The notes under the pieces: generated by a model
What the model saw: only the letters and a program-made list of their open reading frames with translations
The model's database searches: none
Told to the model about the DNA's origin: nothing
Made by a program: the position numbers and the translations under genes
In this document: piece by piece, positions 8,768 through 17,017 of the stretch
How the letters are laid out: each line of letters starts with the position of its first letter
Position numbering within the stretch: position 1 is the first letter of the stretch
Source: Sphingopyxis sp. DBS4
Lineage (GTDB): Bacteria; Pseudomonadota; Alphaproteobacteria; Sphingomonadales; Sphingomonadaceae
Assembly: GCF_024628865.1 (NCBI RefSeq)
Contig: NZ_CP102384.1
Coordinates: forward strand, 1,561,001-1,625,000
Direction: 5' to 3'
Length of the DNA stretch: 64,000 nucleotides

Positions 8768-9232
8768 ATGCCCGAGGGGCCGCAAAGCCCCTCTCCCCTT
8801 GCGGGAGAGGGGTTGGGGAGAGGGGGGCGGCCTGTCGCACTCGCCAGAGCGAAGCGCATGCGGTCCGAACCCACCGATGCTGAAAGGGCTTTATGGCACC
8901 TCCTGCGCGGCAAGCGATTTTCGGGACACAAGTTCAAGCGTCAGGTTCCGATCGATCGCTACATCGTCGATTTCGTCTGTTTCGCACATCGTCTGATCAT
9001 CGAGGCGGATGGCGCTCAACATGCGGAAAATGATTACGATGCAGAACGCGACGCGTATCTTGTCGAGCAGCGCTTTCGCGTCATCCGTTTCTGGAACAAT
9101 GATATTCTGCTTAACATCGAGGGCGTGAGCGAAGCCATCTGGGCGGCGCTTCAGGACGAGACGTTCACCCCCTCTCCCCAACCCCTCTCCCGCAAGGGGA
9201 GAGGGGCTTTTGAAGGAGCCCATAATGGCTGA
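8768..9232 (+). CDS. DUF559 domain protein (Vsr/PD-(D/E)XK-like endonuclease fold)
   Basis: 154 residues if started at ATG 8768, one base after the pdhC stop; an internal ATG at 8858 would give the bare domain. Core residues about 26-130 show the DUF559 pattern: TDAERALWHLL, the basic GHKFKRQ, then YIVDF (D68), IIEADGAQH (E79, D81, H85) and VIRFWNNDIL. These acidic residues match the putative nuclease site. N- and C-terminal extensions (QSPSPLAGEG and PSPQPLSRKGRG) are simply translated repeat arms. The stop overlaps the lpdA start by 8 bp. Function unknown; family related to very-short-patch-repair nucleases. Confidence 0.85.
   Translation: MPEGPQSPSPLAGEGLGRGGRPVALARAKRMRSEPTDAERALWHLLRGKRFSGHKFKRQVPIDRYIVDFVCFAHRLIIEADGAQHAENDYDAERDAYLVEQRFRVIRFWNNDILLNIEGVSEAIWAALQDETFTPSPQPLSRKGRGAFEGAHNG
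8784..8826. repeat. Left arm of DUF559-1 inverted repeat
   Basis: 43 bp beginning aaagcccctctcccc, exact reverse complement of 9168-9210. The arm can fold on itself (cccctctcccc with ggggagagggg). It is translated as residues about 6-20 of the DUF559 protein. Confidence 0.95.
9168..9210. repeat. Right arm of DUF559-1 inverted repeat
   Basis: Exact reverse complement of 8784-8826 over 43 bp. It codes for the last residues of the DUF559 protein (about 134-148) and abuts the ribosome binding site of lpdA. Confidence 0.95.
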
Positions 9233-10622
9233 CACCAATTACGACCTCATCGTCCTCGGCTCAGGCCCCGGCGGCTATGTCGCGGCGATCCGCGCGGCGC
9301 AGCTTGGACTGAAAACCGCAATCGTCGAGCGTGAGCTGCTCGGCGGCATTTGCCTCAACTGGGGCTGCATTCCGACCAAGGCGCTGCTGCGTTCGGCCGA
9401 AATCTATCACTATATGCAGCACGCGGGCGATTACGGGCTGAAGGCCGCGCAGATCAGCGCCGACATCGATGCGGTCGTGAAGCGGTCGCGCGGGGTCGCG
9501 AAGCAGCTCAATCAGGGCGTCGCGCACCTGATGAAGAAGCACAAGATCACCGTCCATATGGGCACCGGCAAGCTGACGGCGCCGGGCAAGCTCGAAGTGA
9601 CGGGCGAGAAGGGCGCCGAGACGCTGACCGCGAAGAACATCATCGTCGCGACCGGCGCCCGCGCCCGCGACCTGCCGTTCGCGCCCGCCGACGGCAAGCG
9701 CATCTGGACCTATCGCCACGCGCTCGTTCCGCCTGAAATGCCGAAAAAATTGCTCGTCATCGGATCGGGCGCGATCGGGATCGAGTTTGCGAGCTTCTAC
9801 AGCGACATGGGCGCCGAGGTGACCGTCGTCGAAATGCTCGACCGGCTGGTCCCCGTCGAGGATGCGGACGTGTCGGCCTTCCTCGAAAAGGCGCTCAAGA
9901 AGCAGGGGATGACGATCCTGACCGGCGCCGGGGTCGAGGAATTGAAGGCGAACGCGAACGGCGTCACCGCGAAGATCAAGACGAAAGACGGCAAGATCGA
10001 ACAGGGCGAGTATAGCCACGCGATCGTCGCGATCGGCATCGTCCCGAACACCGAGAATATCGGCCTCGAAGCGCTCGGCGTGAAGACCACGAAAGGCCAT
10101 ATCGACACCGACGCGATGTGCCGCACCAACGTCCCCGGCCTGTGGGCGATCGGCGATGTCACCGCGCCGCCGTGGCTCGCGCACAAGGCGATGCACGAAT
10201 CGATCATCGCGGTCGAAGCGATTGCGGGGGGCCATCCGCACGCGATGGACCCGCGCAACATCCCGGGCTGCACCTATTGCCGCCCGCAGATCGCAAGCGT
10301 CGGGCTGACCGAGGCGAAGGCCAAGGAACTCGGTTACGAGGTCAAGGCCGGCACCTTCCCCTTCATCGGCAACGGCAAGGCGATCGCGCTGGGCGAAGCG
10401 GAAGGCTTCACCAAGACGGTGTTCGATGCGAAGACCGGCGAACTGCTCGGCGCACACATGATCGGCGCCGAGGTCACCGAGCTGATTCAGGGCTATACGA
10501 TCGGCAAGACCGCCGAATTGGTCGAGGATGATTTCATCTGCACGGTCTTCCCGCACCCCACGCTCAGCGAGACGATGCACGAAGGCGTGCTCGCCGCGTT
10601 CGGGCGGCCGCTACATATCTAG
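9225..10622 (+). CDS. lpdA: Dihydrolipoyl dehydrogenase (E3)
   Basis: FAD enzyme reoxidising lipoamide in PDH and related complexes. 465 residues. Seen: FAD-binding GSGPGGYVAAIRAAQLG at the N-terminus, redox disulfide GGICLNWGCIPTK, NAD-binding GSGAIGIEFASFY, the second FAD motif GLWAIGDV, and the C-terminal catalytic HPHPTLSE-like segment (FPHPTLSE) near the end. I chose ATG 9225 with SD gaaggag 7 nt upstream over a TTG at 9210 that lies inside the repeat arm. The gene follows the DUF559 unit and belongs functionally with pdhC. Confidence 0.95.
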   Translation: MADTNYDLIVLGSGPGGYVAAIRAAQLGLKTAIVERELLGGICLNWGCIPTKALLRSAEIYHYMQHAGDYGLKAAQISADIDAVVKRSRGVAKQLNQGVAHLMKKHKITVHMGTGKLTAPGKLEVTGEKGAETLTAKNIIVATGARARDLPFAPADGKRIWTYRHALVPPEMPKKLLVIGSGAIGIEFASFYSDMGAEVTVVEMLDRLVPVEDADVSAFLEKALKKQGMTILTGAGVEELKANANGVTAKIKTKDGKIEQGEYSHAIVAIGIVPNTENIGLEALGVKTTKGHIDTDAMCRTNVPGLWAIGDVTAPPWLAHKAMHESIIAVEAIAGGHPHAMDPRNIPGCTYCRPQIASVGLTEAKAKELGYEVKAGTFPFIGNGKAIALGEAEGFTKTVFDAKTGELLGAHMIGAEVTELIQGYTIGKTAELVEDDFICTVFPHPTLSETMHEGVLAAFGRPLHI

Positions 10623-10628
10623 GCGCGC

Positions 10629-11222
10629 TTGAGTCCTGCGATCCTTCATTTCTCCCGAACAGGCAGCGTCATCAAGGCGCTGTTCTTCTTGGGTGTCGCG
10701 GCGATTGCGTTCGCTGTGGCGGCGCTGATGCACAGCGAGCGTGCATCGCCGCCGCCGATCGTCGTCGGCGCGCCGGACATGGTGCTGCCCGCACGGCCGC
10801 CGCATCGCGACCCGCTGACGCCGTTCAAGATACCGCTTCTCGTCATCGCGGGGGCCACCTGCCTCTTCTACGCCGGTCGACATGGTCTGCGCGCGCTGAC
10901 GCGGCAGACAGCGGTCCGGATCGAAGGGGGACGGCTCTATTTCCATCCGAGCTATGGCGCCGATCCGAACCCCTTGCCGACCGCGGACATTGCGGAAGCG
11001 ATCTGCGATCGCTCCGACCGACTGCCGGGCGAGATGTCGGGGGCGGTCAGGTTCGGCGCGCGCGCCCGGCACGGCCTCTATCTTCGCTATCGATCCGATG
11101 GAGCCAACCGGGAGCTGCGAGTGATCGACAACGACATCGACGGCGGCACCGAACAATTGCGCCGCTTCGCGGCACAGGTCGACGCCTGGCGCCGGTCGGC
11201 GGCGGCGAAGGCAGAGCGATGA
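10629..11222 (+). CDS. Membrane protein, unknown, PH-like domain architecture
   Basis: 197 residues from a TTG start seven bases after lpdA; no ATG fits until mid-helix. Two predicted membrane segments (about 15-34 and 66-84) are followed by a soluble beta-rich C-terminal region beginning TAVRIEGGRLYFHP. The layout resembles bacterial PH-domain membrane proteins and is shared with the protein at 11867-12604. It overlaps the next gene by ATGA (11219-11222), implying translational coupling to the PAP2 phosphatase. No function can be assigned. Confidence 0.7.
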   Translation: MSPAILHFSRTGSVIKALFFLGVAAIAFAVAALMHSERASPPPIVVGAPDMVLPARPPHRDPLTPFKIPLLVIAGATCLFYAGRHGLRALTRQTAVRIEGGRLYFHPSYGADPNPLPTADIAEAICDRSDRLPGEMSGAVRFGARARHGLYLRYRSDGANRELRVIDNDIDGGTEQLRRFAAQVDAWRRSAAAKAER

Positions 11223-11842
11223 TCGGCAAGCCAAAAGCTATTCTTGCGGCGATCATGCTCATCGTCGCGGTGATCCTGCTCGGCCTGATCGTCAGCGCGG
11301 GCTGGACCGTCACCGCCGACTTTCGCATTTCGAACGCGCTGTCGCTGCGCGTCGGGCAGAGCGATCCGGCGCTCATCGCTTTCATGCAGGGGGCGAGCTG
11401 GATCGGCGGGGGGACGCCGCGCTGGATCATCGTCATCCTGCTTTCGGCGCTTGTCTGGCACTGGTGCGGGCGGCGCTGCGCGGTTGCGCTCGCTGGAGCA
11501 TCGCTGCTGGCGAATCTCGCCTCGAACGCGCTCAAATTCGCGTTCGACCGCGCGCGGCCCGACATCATCGAACATCTCGATCATGTGAACAGTGCTTCCT
11601 ATCCCAGCGGCCACGCGACGAGCGCCGCGGTCGTCTATCTGCTGCTTGCCTGGTTTGCGCCGGCGCGCTGGCGGCCGTTCGCCTGGACGCTTGCCACCGC
11701 GATGATCCTGCTCAACGCAGCCTCGCGCATCATGCTCGGCGTTCATTGGGCGAGCGACATTGCGGGCGGCACGATGCTCGGCGCAGCCTTCGTGCTGCTC
11801 GGGGCGTGGTGGGCGTCGCGGTCCGATCTAAGATTATCGTAA
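11219..11842 (+). CDS. PAP2 superfamily membrane phosphatase
   Basis: 207 residues with five to six membrane helices. All three lipid phosphatase motifs are present: K-x6-RP as KFAFDRARP, PSGH as SYPSGHATS, and SR-x5-H-x3-D as SRIMLGVHWASD. The active site faces the periplasm in this family. Likely substrates are undecaprenyl pyrophosphate or phosphatidate-type lipids; which one cannot be told. ATGA overlap with the upstream membrane gene. Confidence 0.9.
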   Translation: MIGKPKAILAAIMLIVAVILLGLIVSAGWTVTADFRISNALSLRVGQSDPALIAFMQGASWIGGGTPRWIIVILLSALVWHWCGRRCAVALAGASLLANLASNALKFAFDRARPDIIEHLDHVNSASYPSGHATSAAVVYLLLAWFAPARWRPFAWTLATAMILLNAASRIMLGVHWASDIAGGTMLGAAFVLLGAWWASRSDLRLS

Positions 11843-11866
11843 GTTTTCCCTGCTAACGCGGCGGCG

Positions 11867-12604
11867 GTGGGCCGCGATATGCGGGGGAGAATGGGTTTGA
11901 AGACCGTTGCTTACAGCAGGGCAAAGCTCGTCAAGACGGCGGTCGGCGCGCCGATCCTCGCGGTGGCGGGGCTTGCCTGCCTTGGCCGTTTCGGCCTGTT
12001 CGTCAGCGCGATCATCCTGATCGGCGCGGTCGTTCTGGTCGCTTGCGGGGTGCAGGCGGCGCGCAAGCTGATGGGCGATGCGCCCGCGCTTCGCTACGAT
12101 TGCGACCGGCTCACCATCTCGACCATGTGGTCGGAAAAGACGGTAGCGTGGCGCGACGTGGCGGCGGTCGGCACCTCGGCACTCAACACCTATGCCTTCT
12201 ACGGCCTGATCAAGGTCGGCAGCACCCGCTATCTCGACATCAGGATGCGCGGCGGCCTGCTGGCGAAGAAGCACCGGCTGCTCAGCGACATGCTCGATCT
12301 GGACAAGCCCGGAATTGCTGCGCTCCTCGACGATCTGGCCGCGCACCAACAGGCGGCCGAGGGGCGCCCGGCGAGCCCTGCCGATCAACCGGCGCCGGTC
12401 GGGATTGTGACCGCGCCGCAGGCCGACATCTTCGACCCCGATGCCGCGCTCGCCAATTATCTTCGCCGCCAGCAGGCCGGCGAGCCACGTTCGCCGGAAC
12501 CCGGGGCTGCGCCCGCCTTCGGTCGCCGCGATGCGCTCGAAGGCGCGCCGCGACCGTCGCTGACCGGGCCGCGCCCCGGCGGCTTCGGGCGAAAGATCGT
12601 CTGA
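11867..12604 (+). CDS. Membrane protein, unknown, PH-like domain plus disordered tail
   Basis: 245 residues from GTG 11867; ATG at 11879 or 11891 are alternatives, the last one beginning MGLKTVAYSRAKL. Two adjacent hydrophobic segments (about 25-60) precede a beta-rich domain (RYDCDRLTISTMWSEKTVAW) reminiscent of bacterial PH-like YdbT/STM3941 proteins. The last 90 residues are Pro/Ala/Gly-rich and probably disordered. Architecture parallels the 10629-11222 protein. Function unknown. Confidence 0.65.
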   Translation: MGRDMRGRMGLKTVAYSRAKLVKTAVGAPILAVAGLACLGRFGLFVSAIILIGAVVLVACGVQAARKLMGDAPALRYDCDRLTISTMWSEKTVAWRDVAAVGTSALNTYAFYGLIKVGSTRYLDIRMRGGLLAKKHRLLSDMLDLDKPGIAALLDDLAAHQQAAEGRPASPADQPAPVGIVTAPQADIFDPDAALANYLRRQQAGEPRSPEPGAAPAFGRRDALEGAPRPSLTGPRPGGFGRKIV

Positions 12605-12681
12605 GCCCGAAAATTCCGCTGTCCTAAAAAGTCTCGTTTTGCCATCTATCGGACAGGCAACAGCAACAGACGGGGCGGGAT

Positions 12682-14016
12682 ATGCAATCCAGTGTGAAGT
12701 TCGGCGGTTTTCTGCGGGGAATCGCTTTCGGCGCGAGCGCGCTTTTCGCGGCGGCCACGCTGCCGGCGACGGCGCAGGACGGGGCGGCGCAGGACGGGTC
12801 TGGGCAGACGGTGATCACCGCCGCGCGCTATCTCGACGTGCAGAGCGGCAAGATGGTCGAGCATCCGGCGATCTTCGTCGGCGCCGACGGACGCATCGCA
12901 AGCATCGCCGACGCGCGCACGGTGCGCTGGGGTGCCGGGGTCAAGCATATCGACCTGGGCGAGCGCACCCTGCTTCCCGGCCTGATCGACATGCACGTCC
13001 ATCTGACCTCGCTGGCCGAGGTCGGCGGCTATCAGGGGCTGCGCTATACCGACAGCTTCTGGACCGTGATGGGCGTCGTCAACGCGAAGAAGACGCTCGA
13101 CGCTGGCTTCACCACGGTGCGCAACGTCGGGTCGGCCGATTTCGGCGACGTCGGGCTGAAGCAGGCGATCGAGGGCGGCTATGTCCAGGGGCCGCGGATC
13201 ATTCCCGCGGGCTATGCGATCGGCGCGACCGGCGGCCATTGCGACGAGGGCGGCCTGCCGCCGTCGATGGATCACAAGGGACCGTCGGTCGTCGACAGTC
13301 CGCAGGAAGCGCGCGCCAAGGTGCGCTGGCTGCACAAATATGGCGCGCGCGTCATCAAGATCTGCGCGACCGGCGGCGTCTTCTCGCTCGGCGACAGCGT
13401 CGGCGCGCAGCAGCTCAGCTTCGACGAGATGAAGGCGATCGCCGACGAGGCGCATATGCTAGGGCTCAAGGTCGCGGCGCACGCGCACGGCGACGACGGG
13501 ATCAAGACCGCGATCCTTGCCGGGATCGACACGATCGAGCATTGCAGCCTTGCGAGCGACGAGGCGATCAAGCTCGCGATCGCGCACAACACCTGGTTCG
13601 ACATGGATATCTATAACGACGACTATATCCTCGCGACCGGGACCGCGAACGGCACCGAGCAGGAAAGCCTCGACAAGGAAAAGGCGATCGGCCTCGCGCA
13701 GCGCCAGACTTTTCAGCGCGCGGTCAAGGCGGGCGTGCACATGATCTTCGGCACCGACGCGGGCGTCTATCCGCACGGCGACAATGGCCGGCAGTTTGCC
13801 AAGATGGTCGAATGGGGCATGACCCCGCTGCAGGCGATCCGCGCCGCGACGCTGAATGGGGCCGAGGCGCTGAGCATGACCGGCGACGTCGGCACGATCG
13901 CGGTCGGCCGCTATGCCGACCTCATCGCGGTCGATGGCGATCCGCTGGCGGACGTGCGACAGCTCGAGCATGTCGACGCGGTGGTCAAGGGCGGGGTGCT
14001 GGTGAAGGAACTCTGA
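12682..14016 (+). CDS. Secreted metal-dependent amidohydrolase (imidazolonepropionase-related)
   Basis: 444 residues with a signal peptide (about 1-33, ending ATAQDG). The amidohydrolase TIM-barrel metal sites are all visible: LIDMHVHL, the mid-barrel VIKICATGG carrying no Lys carboxylation mark but a conserved K, AAHAHGDDG, IEHCSLAS and FGTDAGVYPHG. The closest characterised relatives are periplasmic Xaa-Pro dipeptidase-type and related amidohydrolases. Substrate unknown. The start ATG follows a ggcggga purine stretch. Confidence 0.88.
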   Translation: MQSSVKFGGFLRGIAFGASALFAAATLPATAQDGAAQDGSGQTVITAARYLDVQSGKMVEHPAIFVGADGRIASIADARTVRWGAGVKHIDLGERTLLPGLIDMHVHLTSLAEVGGYQGLRYTDSFWTVMGVVNAKKTLDAGFTTVRNVGSADFGDVGLKQAIEGGYVQGPRIIPAGYAIGATGGHCDEGGLPPSMDHKGPSVVDSPQEARAKVRWLHKYGARVIKICATGGVFSLGDSVGAQQLSFDEMKAIADEAHMLGLKVAAHAHGDDGIKTAILAGIDTIEHCSLASDEAIKLAIAHNTWFDMDIYNDDYILATGTANGTEQESLDKEKAIGLAQRQTFQRAVKAGVHMIFGTDAGVYPHGDNGRQFAKMVEWGMTPLQAIRAATLNGAEALSMTGDVGTIAVGRYADLIAVDGDPLADVRQLEHVDAVVKGGVLVKEL

Positions 14017-14017
14017 T

Positions 14018-14100
14018 CGTCATTGCGAGCGGAGCGAAGTAATCCAGAGCGGTTTACGCCACCTCTGGATTGCCGCGTCGCTTCGCTCCTCGCAATGACG
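14018..14100. repeat. Inverted repeat between convergent genes
   Basis: Left arm about 14018-14049 begins cgtcattgcgagcggag and ends ccagag; right arm about 14063-14100 begins ctctggattg and ends cgcaatgacg. They are reverse complements with small indels. The element fills the gap between the convergent amidohydrolase and phosphatase genes and probably forms a shared RNA 3'-end structure. It looks like a widely dispersed alphaproteobacterial repeat (from memory). Confidence 0.85.
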
Positions 14101-14116
14101 AGGGAGGCTTGGACGC

Positions 14117-14908
14117 TCAGACCACCAGCCGGTCGATCATCGCCTCGCGCATCGCGGGCGTCAGGTTGAGCACCGCTTCGGCATAGCTCGGGATGTCGCC
14201 ATGGTCGCGCCGCACGGTGGCGAGCGCAGCCTCCAGATAGACGGGGTTCACCGACATCAGCGCGCGCACCGCGTCGTCGCTGATCGCAGCGCCGTGGCGC
14301 GCGCGAATATGCTGGGCGCCCTGCGCGATCCGCTCCTCGATCCGCCCGGCGGTATTGGTGAGCAGATAGTCCTGGATCAGGTCGTCCTCGTGCACGCCGA
14401 GCAGCCGGTGAACGATCGCGACGGCGAAGCCAGTGCGGTCCTTGCCGGCGACACAGTGGACGAGGCTCGGCGTGTCATATTCGGCGAGCGCGGCGAGATA
14501 GAGGCGCAGCGTCGCGACGAGCGCGGGGCGATAGGGCATCCCAGCATAGGTATCGATCATCCGCGCCCGCGCGGTCTCGAAATCGATCGCGCCGCCCGCG
14601 GCTGCGGCCTGCAGGTGCGGGGCGAGGCCCGCGGTGACGCCGCCTGCGAACAGCACGCGGCCCGCGAAATTTCCCGATCGGCGGCACGGGTGCACCTCGC
14701 GCTCGTCGTCGCCGCGCAGGTCGATGATCGTGTCGAGGCCGATCGCGTCGATTGCGGTCAGGTCCTCGTCGGTCGCCGCCTCGTGCTGCGCCGAACGCCA
14801 GAGCATTCCATTGCGCAACCGCCCGCCGCCTTCGACGGCATAGCCGCCATAGTCGCGGAAATTGTGGACGCCCGACAGGGGCAGGACGCGTTCGGCCTGC
14901 ATCGTCAT
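14117..14908 (-). CDS. Tyrosine-type protein phosphatase (Y_phosphatase3 family)
   Basis: 263 residues. It begins with the family's NFRDYGGY segment and carries the catalytic P-loop HCVAGKDRTG (Cys152, Arg158), the C-x5-R signature. LRGDDERE upstream is also typical of the family. Members act on phosphotyrosine or on phosphoinositides; the substrate here is unknown. The start ATG overlaps the enoyl-CoA hydratase stop (ATGA), so it is translated as the last gene of the acyl-CoA cluster. Confidence 0.88.
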   Translation of the reverse strand: MTMQAERVLPLSGVHNFRDYGGYAVEGGGRLRNGMLWRSAQHEAATDEDLTAIDAIGLDTIIDLRGDDEREVHPCRRSGNFAGRVLFAGGVTAGLAPHLQAAAAGGAIDFETARARMIDTYAGMPYRPALVATLRLYLAALAEYDTPSLVHCVAGKDRTGFAVAIVHRLLGVHEDDLIQDYLLTNTAGRIEERIAQGAQHIRARHGAAISDDAVRALMSVNPVYLEAALATVRRDHGDIPSYAEAVLNLTPAMREAMIDRLVV

Positions 14909-15708
14909 TCTCCCGTGAACACCGGCGGCCGTTTCTCGACGAAGGCGTTGATCGCCTCGCGGTTGTCGGCGGTTTCGTGAACGATCGCCTGATAGGCGGC
15001 GCTGAGTTCGAGGATGTCGCTCATCCGGCTGTGCTGCGCCTCGCGGAGCAGCCGCTTGGTGAGGCGTAGCGCGCGCGGCGGGTTGCAGACGATGCGCTCG
15101 GCGATCGCGACGGCGTGGTCGAGTAGTTCAGCGTCGGGAACGACTTCGGTGACGAGGCCATAATCCTTCGCCGCCTGGGCATCGAAGCGGTCGCCGGTCA
15201 GGAACAGTTCGGCGGCGCGCGGATAGCCGAGCACGCGCTGGAGCAGCCAGGCGCCGCCGTCGCCGGGGACGATCCCGACCTTGATGAAGCTGCACGCGAA
15301 TTTGGCGCTCTCCGCCGCGATGCGGATGTCGCAGGTGCAGGCAAGGTCGCAGCCGAGCCCGATCGCATGGCCGTTGACCGCGGCGATCATCGGGATTTCG
15401 CAGTCCATCAGCGCGCGGATCACCGCCTGCACCCCGCGGCGATAATTGGCGCGGGTCGAATCGGGCTGGTCGAGGACGCCGATGCCCTGACGCTCCTGCA
15501 TCGACTTGAGGTTTCCGCCGGCGCTGAACGCCTTGCCGCTGCCGGTCAGGATGATCGCGCTGACGCTGCGATCCTCGCCCAGCGTGCGGAGCGTGTCGAT
15601 AATGTCGTCGCAGTCCGCATGGGTGCCGATCGCGTTCATGCTCTCGGGCTTGATCATCGTCAGGATCGCGATCTTGCCCCGCCGCTCGACACTCAGAAAT
15701 TCACCCAT
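14905..15708 (-). CDS. Enoyl-CoA hydratase/isomerase family protein
   Basis: 267-residue crotonase-fold enzyme. Seen: oxyanion-hole segments KAFSAGGNLKSM and AVNGHAIGLGCDLA, then KVGIVPGDGGAWLL, where the hydratase second Glu position is Asp-like. It may thus be a hydratase or an isomerase. The C-terminus EKRPPVFTGE is the classic crotonase ending. Start ATG 15708 has SD gggaga 6-7 nt upstream; a longer frame begins 19 codons earlier but is not family-like. Belongs to the minus-strand acyl-CoA cluster. Confidence 0.9.
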   Translation of the reverse strand: MGEFLSVERRGKIAILTMIKPESMNAIGTHADCDDIIDTLRTLGEDRSVSAIILTGSGKAFSAGGNLKSMQERQGIGVLDQPDSTRANYRRGVQAVIRALMDCEIPMIAAVNGHAIGLGCDLACTCDIRIAAESAKFACSFIKVGIVPGDGGAWLLQRVLGYPRAAELFLTGDRFDAQAAKDYGLVTEVVPDAELLDHAVAIAERIVCNPPRALRLTKRLLREAQHSRMSDILELSAAYQAIVHETADNREAINAFVEKRPPVFTGE

Positions 15709-15810
15709 GAACACTCTCCCGATACGCGGACAGGCTATGCCTCGCGCACGCTGGTTGCAAGCCAATGACGATGGCGCCGGGCGCGCGGGCGCGCCCGATC
15801 GCCGCGACGA

Positions 15811-16941
15811 TCAGCGAACCGCGCCGCCGTCCCGAAGCGCCGCGATCCGCGCCGCGTCGTAACCGAGCGCGGCGAGCACCGTATCGCCGTCGGCGCCGAC
15901 CGCCGGGGCCGGGCGCGGGGTGTCGGTGACGCTCGCCGAATAGCGCGGCGCGGGGGCGGGCTGGGTGACGCCGCCGACGGTCAGGAAGGTTTCGCGCGCG
16001 ACGTTATGCGGATGCTGCGGCGCTTCGTTCAGCGAGAGCACCGGCGCGAAGCAGACGTCGGTCATCTCCATGATCGCGCACCATTCGTCGCGCGTCTTGG
16101 TCGCGAACAGCGCGGTAAGCTTGTCCTTGAGCGGCCCCCATTGCGTGGGGTCCATCTGCGCGTCGAAAGCGGGATCGGCGTCGAGCCCGGTCTTCTCGCG
16201 TAGCAGCGCATAGAATTGCGGCTCGATCGACCCGATCGAGATGAACTTGCCGTCGGCGCAGGCATAGGTGTCATAGAAATGGGCGCCGGTATCGAGCATG
16301 TTGGTGCCCGGTGCGTCGTTCAGCCGGCCCATGGCGAGAAAGCCCCAACTCATGCCCGCGAGCAGCGCCGAGCCGTCGGTCATCGCACAGTCGATCACCT
16401 GACCCTGGCCGGTCTTCGCTGCGTGGAGCAGCGCGCTCGCCATGCCGAAGGCGAGCATCATGCCGCCGCCGCCGAAATCGCCGACATAATTGACCGGCGG
16501 CACCGGCTTTTCGCCCGCGCGACCGACGGTGTGGAGGACGCCCGAGAGCGCGATATAGTTGATGTCGTGTCCGGCGGCCTGCGAATAGGGGCCGAACTGG
16601 CCCCAGCCGGTCATGCGTCCATAGACGAGCTTCGGATTGTCGGCGAGCAGCACGTCGGGGCCGAGACCCAGCCGCTCCATCACGCCGGGGCGATAGCCCT
16701 CGATGATGCCGTCGGCGTTCTTGCAGAGATCGCGCGCGATCCGGACGGCCTCGGGATTCTTCATGTCGAGCGCGATCGAGGTGCGGTTTCGCGACAGCGG
16801 GTCGCGCGGATCCATGAACCCGCCGGGGCGGTCGATGCGGATCACCTCGGCGCCATGGTCCGCGAGCATCATGCCGCAATAGGGGCCGGGACCAATGCCT
16901 GCGAATTCGATGATCCTGATGCCGCTGAGCGGTCCCGCCAT
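15811..16941 (-). CDS. CaiB/BaiF CoA-transferase family, probable alpha-methylacyl-CoA racemase
   Basis: 376 residues. N-terminus IRIIEFAGIGPGPYCGM is the family start. Racemase-type residues are present: AGHDINYIALSG (catalytic His) and NYVGDFGGGGM (catalytic Asp), both distinctive of Amacr/Mcr rather than CoA-transferases such as formyl-CoA transferase. Role: epimerising 2-methylacyl-CoA esters so that beta-oxidation can proceed. ATG 16941 has gggaga upstream. Neighbouring thiolase, SDR and paired dehydrogenases support branched-chain or isoprenoid/sterol-side-chain breakdown. Confidence 0.87.
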   Translation of the reverse strand: MAGPLSGIRIIEFAGIGPGPYCGMMLADHGAEVIRIDRPGGFMDPRDPLSRNRTSIALDMKNPEAVRIARDLCKNADGIIEGYRPGVMERLGLGPDVLLADNPKLVYGRMTGWGQFGPYSQAAGHDINYIALSGVLHTVGRAGEKPVPPVNYVGDFGGGGMMLAFGMASALLHAAKTGQGQVIDCAMTDGSALLAGMSWGFLAMGRLNDAPGTNMLDTGAHFYDTYACADGKFISIGSIEPQFYALLREKTGLDADPAFDAQMDPTQWGPLKDKLTALFATKTRDEWCAIMEMTDVCFAPVLSLNEAPQHPHNVARETFLTVGGVTQPAPAPRYSASVTDTPRPAPAVGADGDTVLAALGYDAARIAALRDGGAVR

Positions 16942-17017
16942 GTCGTGTCTCCCGAAAGATGCGGGGGCGGCCGTTGCGCCGCCCCCGAATATTGCTTCGC
17001 CCAGAGGGGCGCCGTGG

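Larger units (their letters stand above)
8784..9210 (+). mobile_element. Candidate repeat-bounded DUF559 unit inserted between pdhC and lpdA
   Basis: A DUF559 gene is bounded by 43-bp inverted repeats (8784-8826 and 9168-9210) with no mismatch. The unit occupies the junction of two genes that normally lie together in a PDH operon and runs in the operon direction. The right arm ends two bases before the lpdA Shine-Dalgarno (gaaggag, 9212-9218), so lpdA translation signals are preserved. There is no transposase, so mobility is inferred from structure and from the second, independent unit at 47439-47936. Confidence 0.6.

Noticed and set aside
9210..9224. TTG start for lpdA
   Set aside because: Inside the repeat arm with no SD; ATG 9225 has gaaggag.
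15779..15796. GC hairpin between enoyl-CoA hydratase and racemase genes as a terminator
   Set aside because: No T-tract; could be incidental in such GC-rich DNA.
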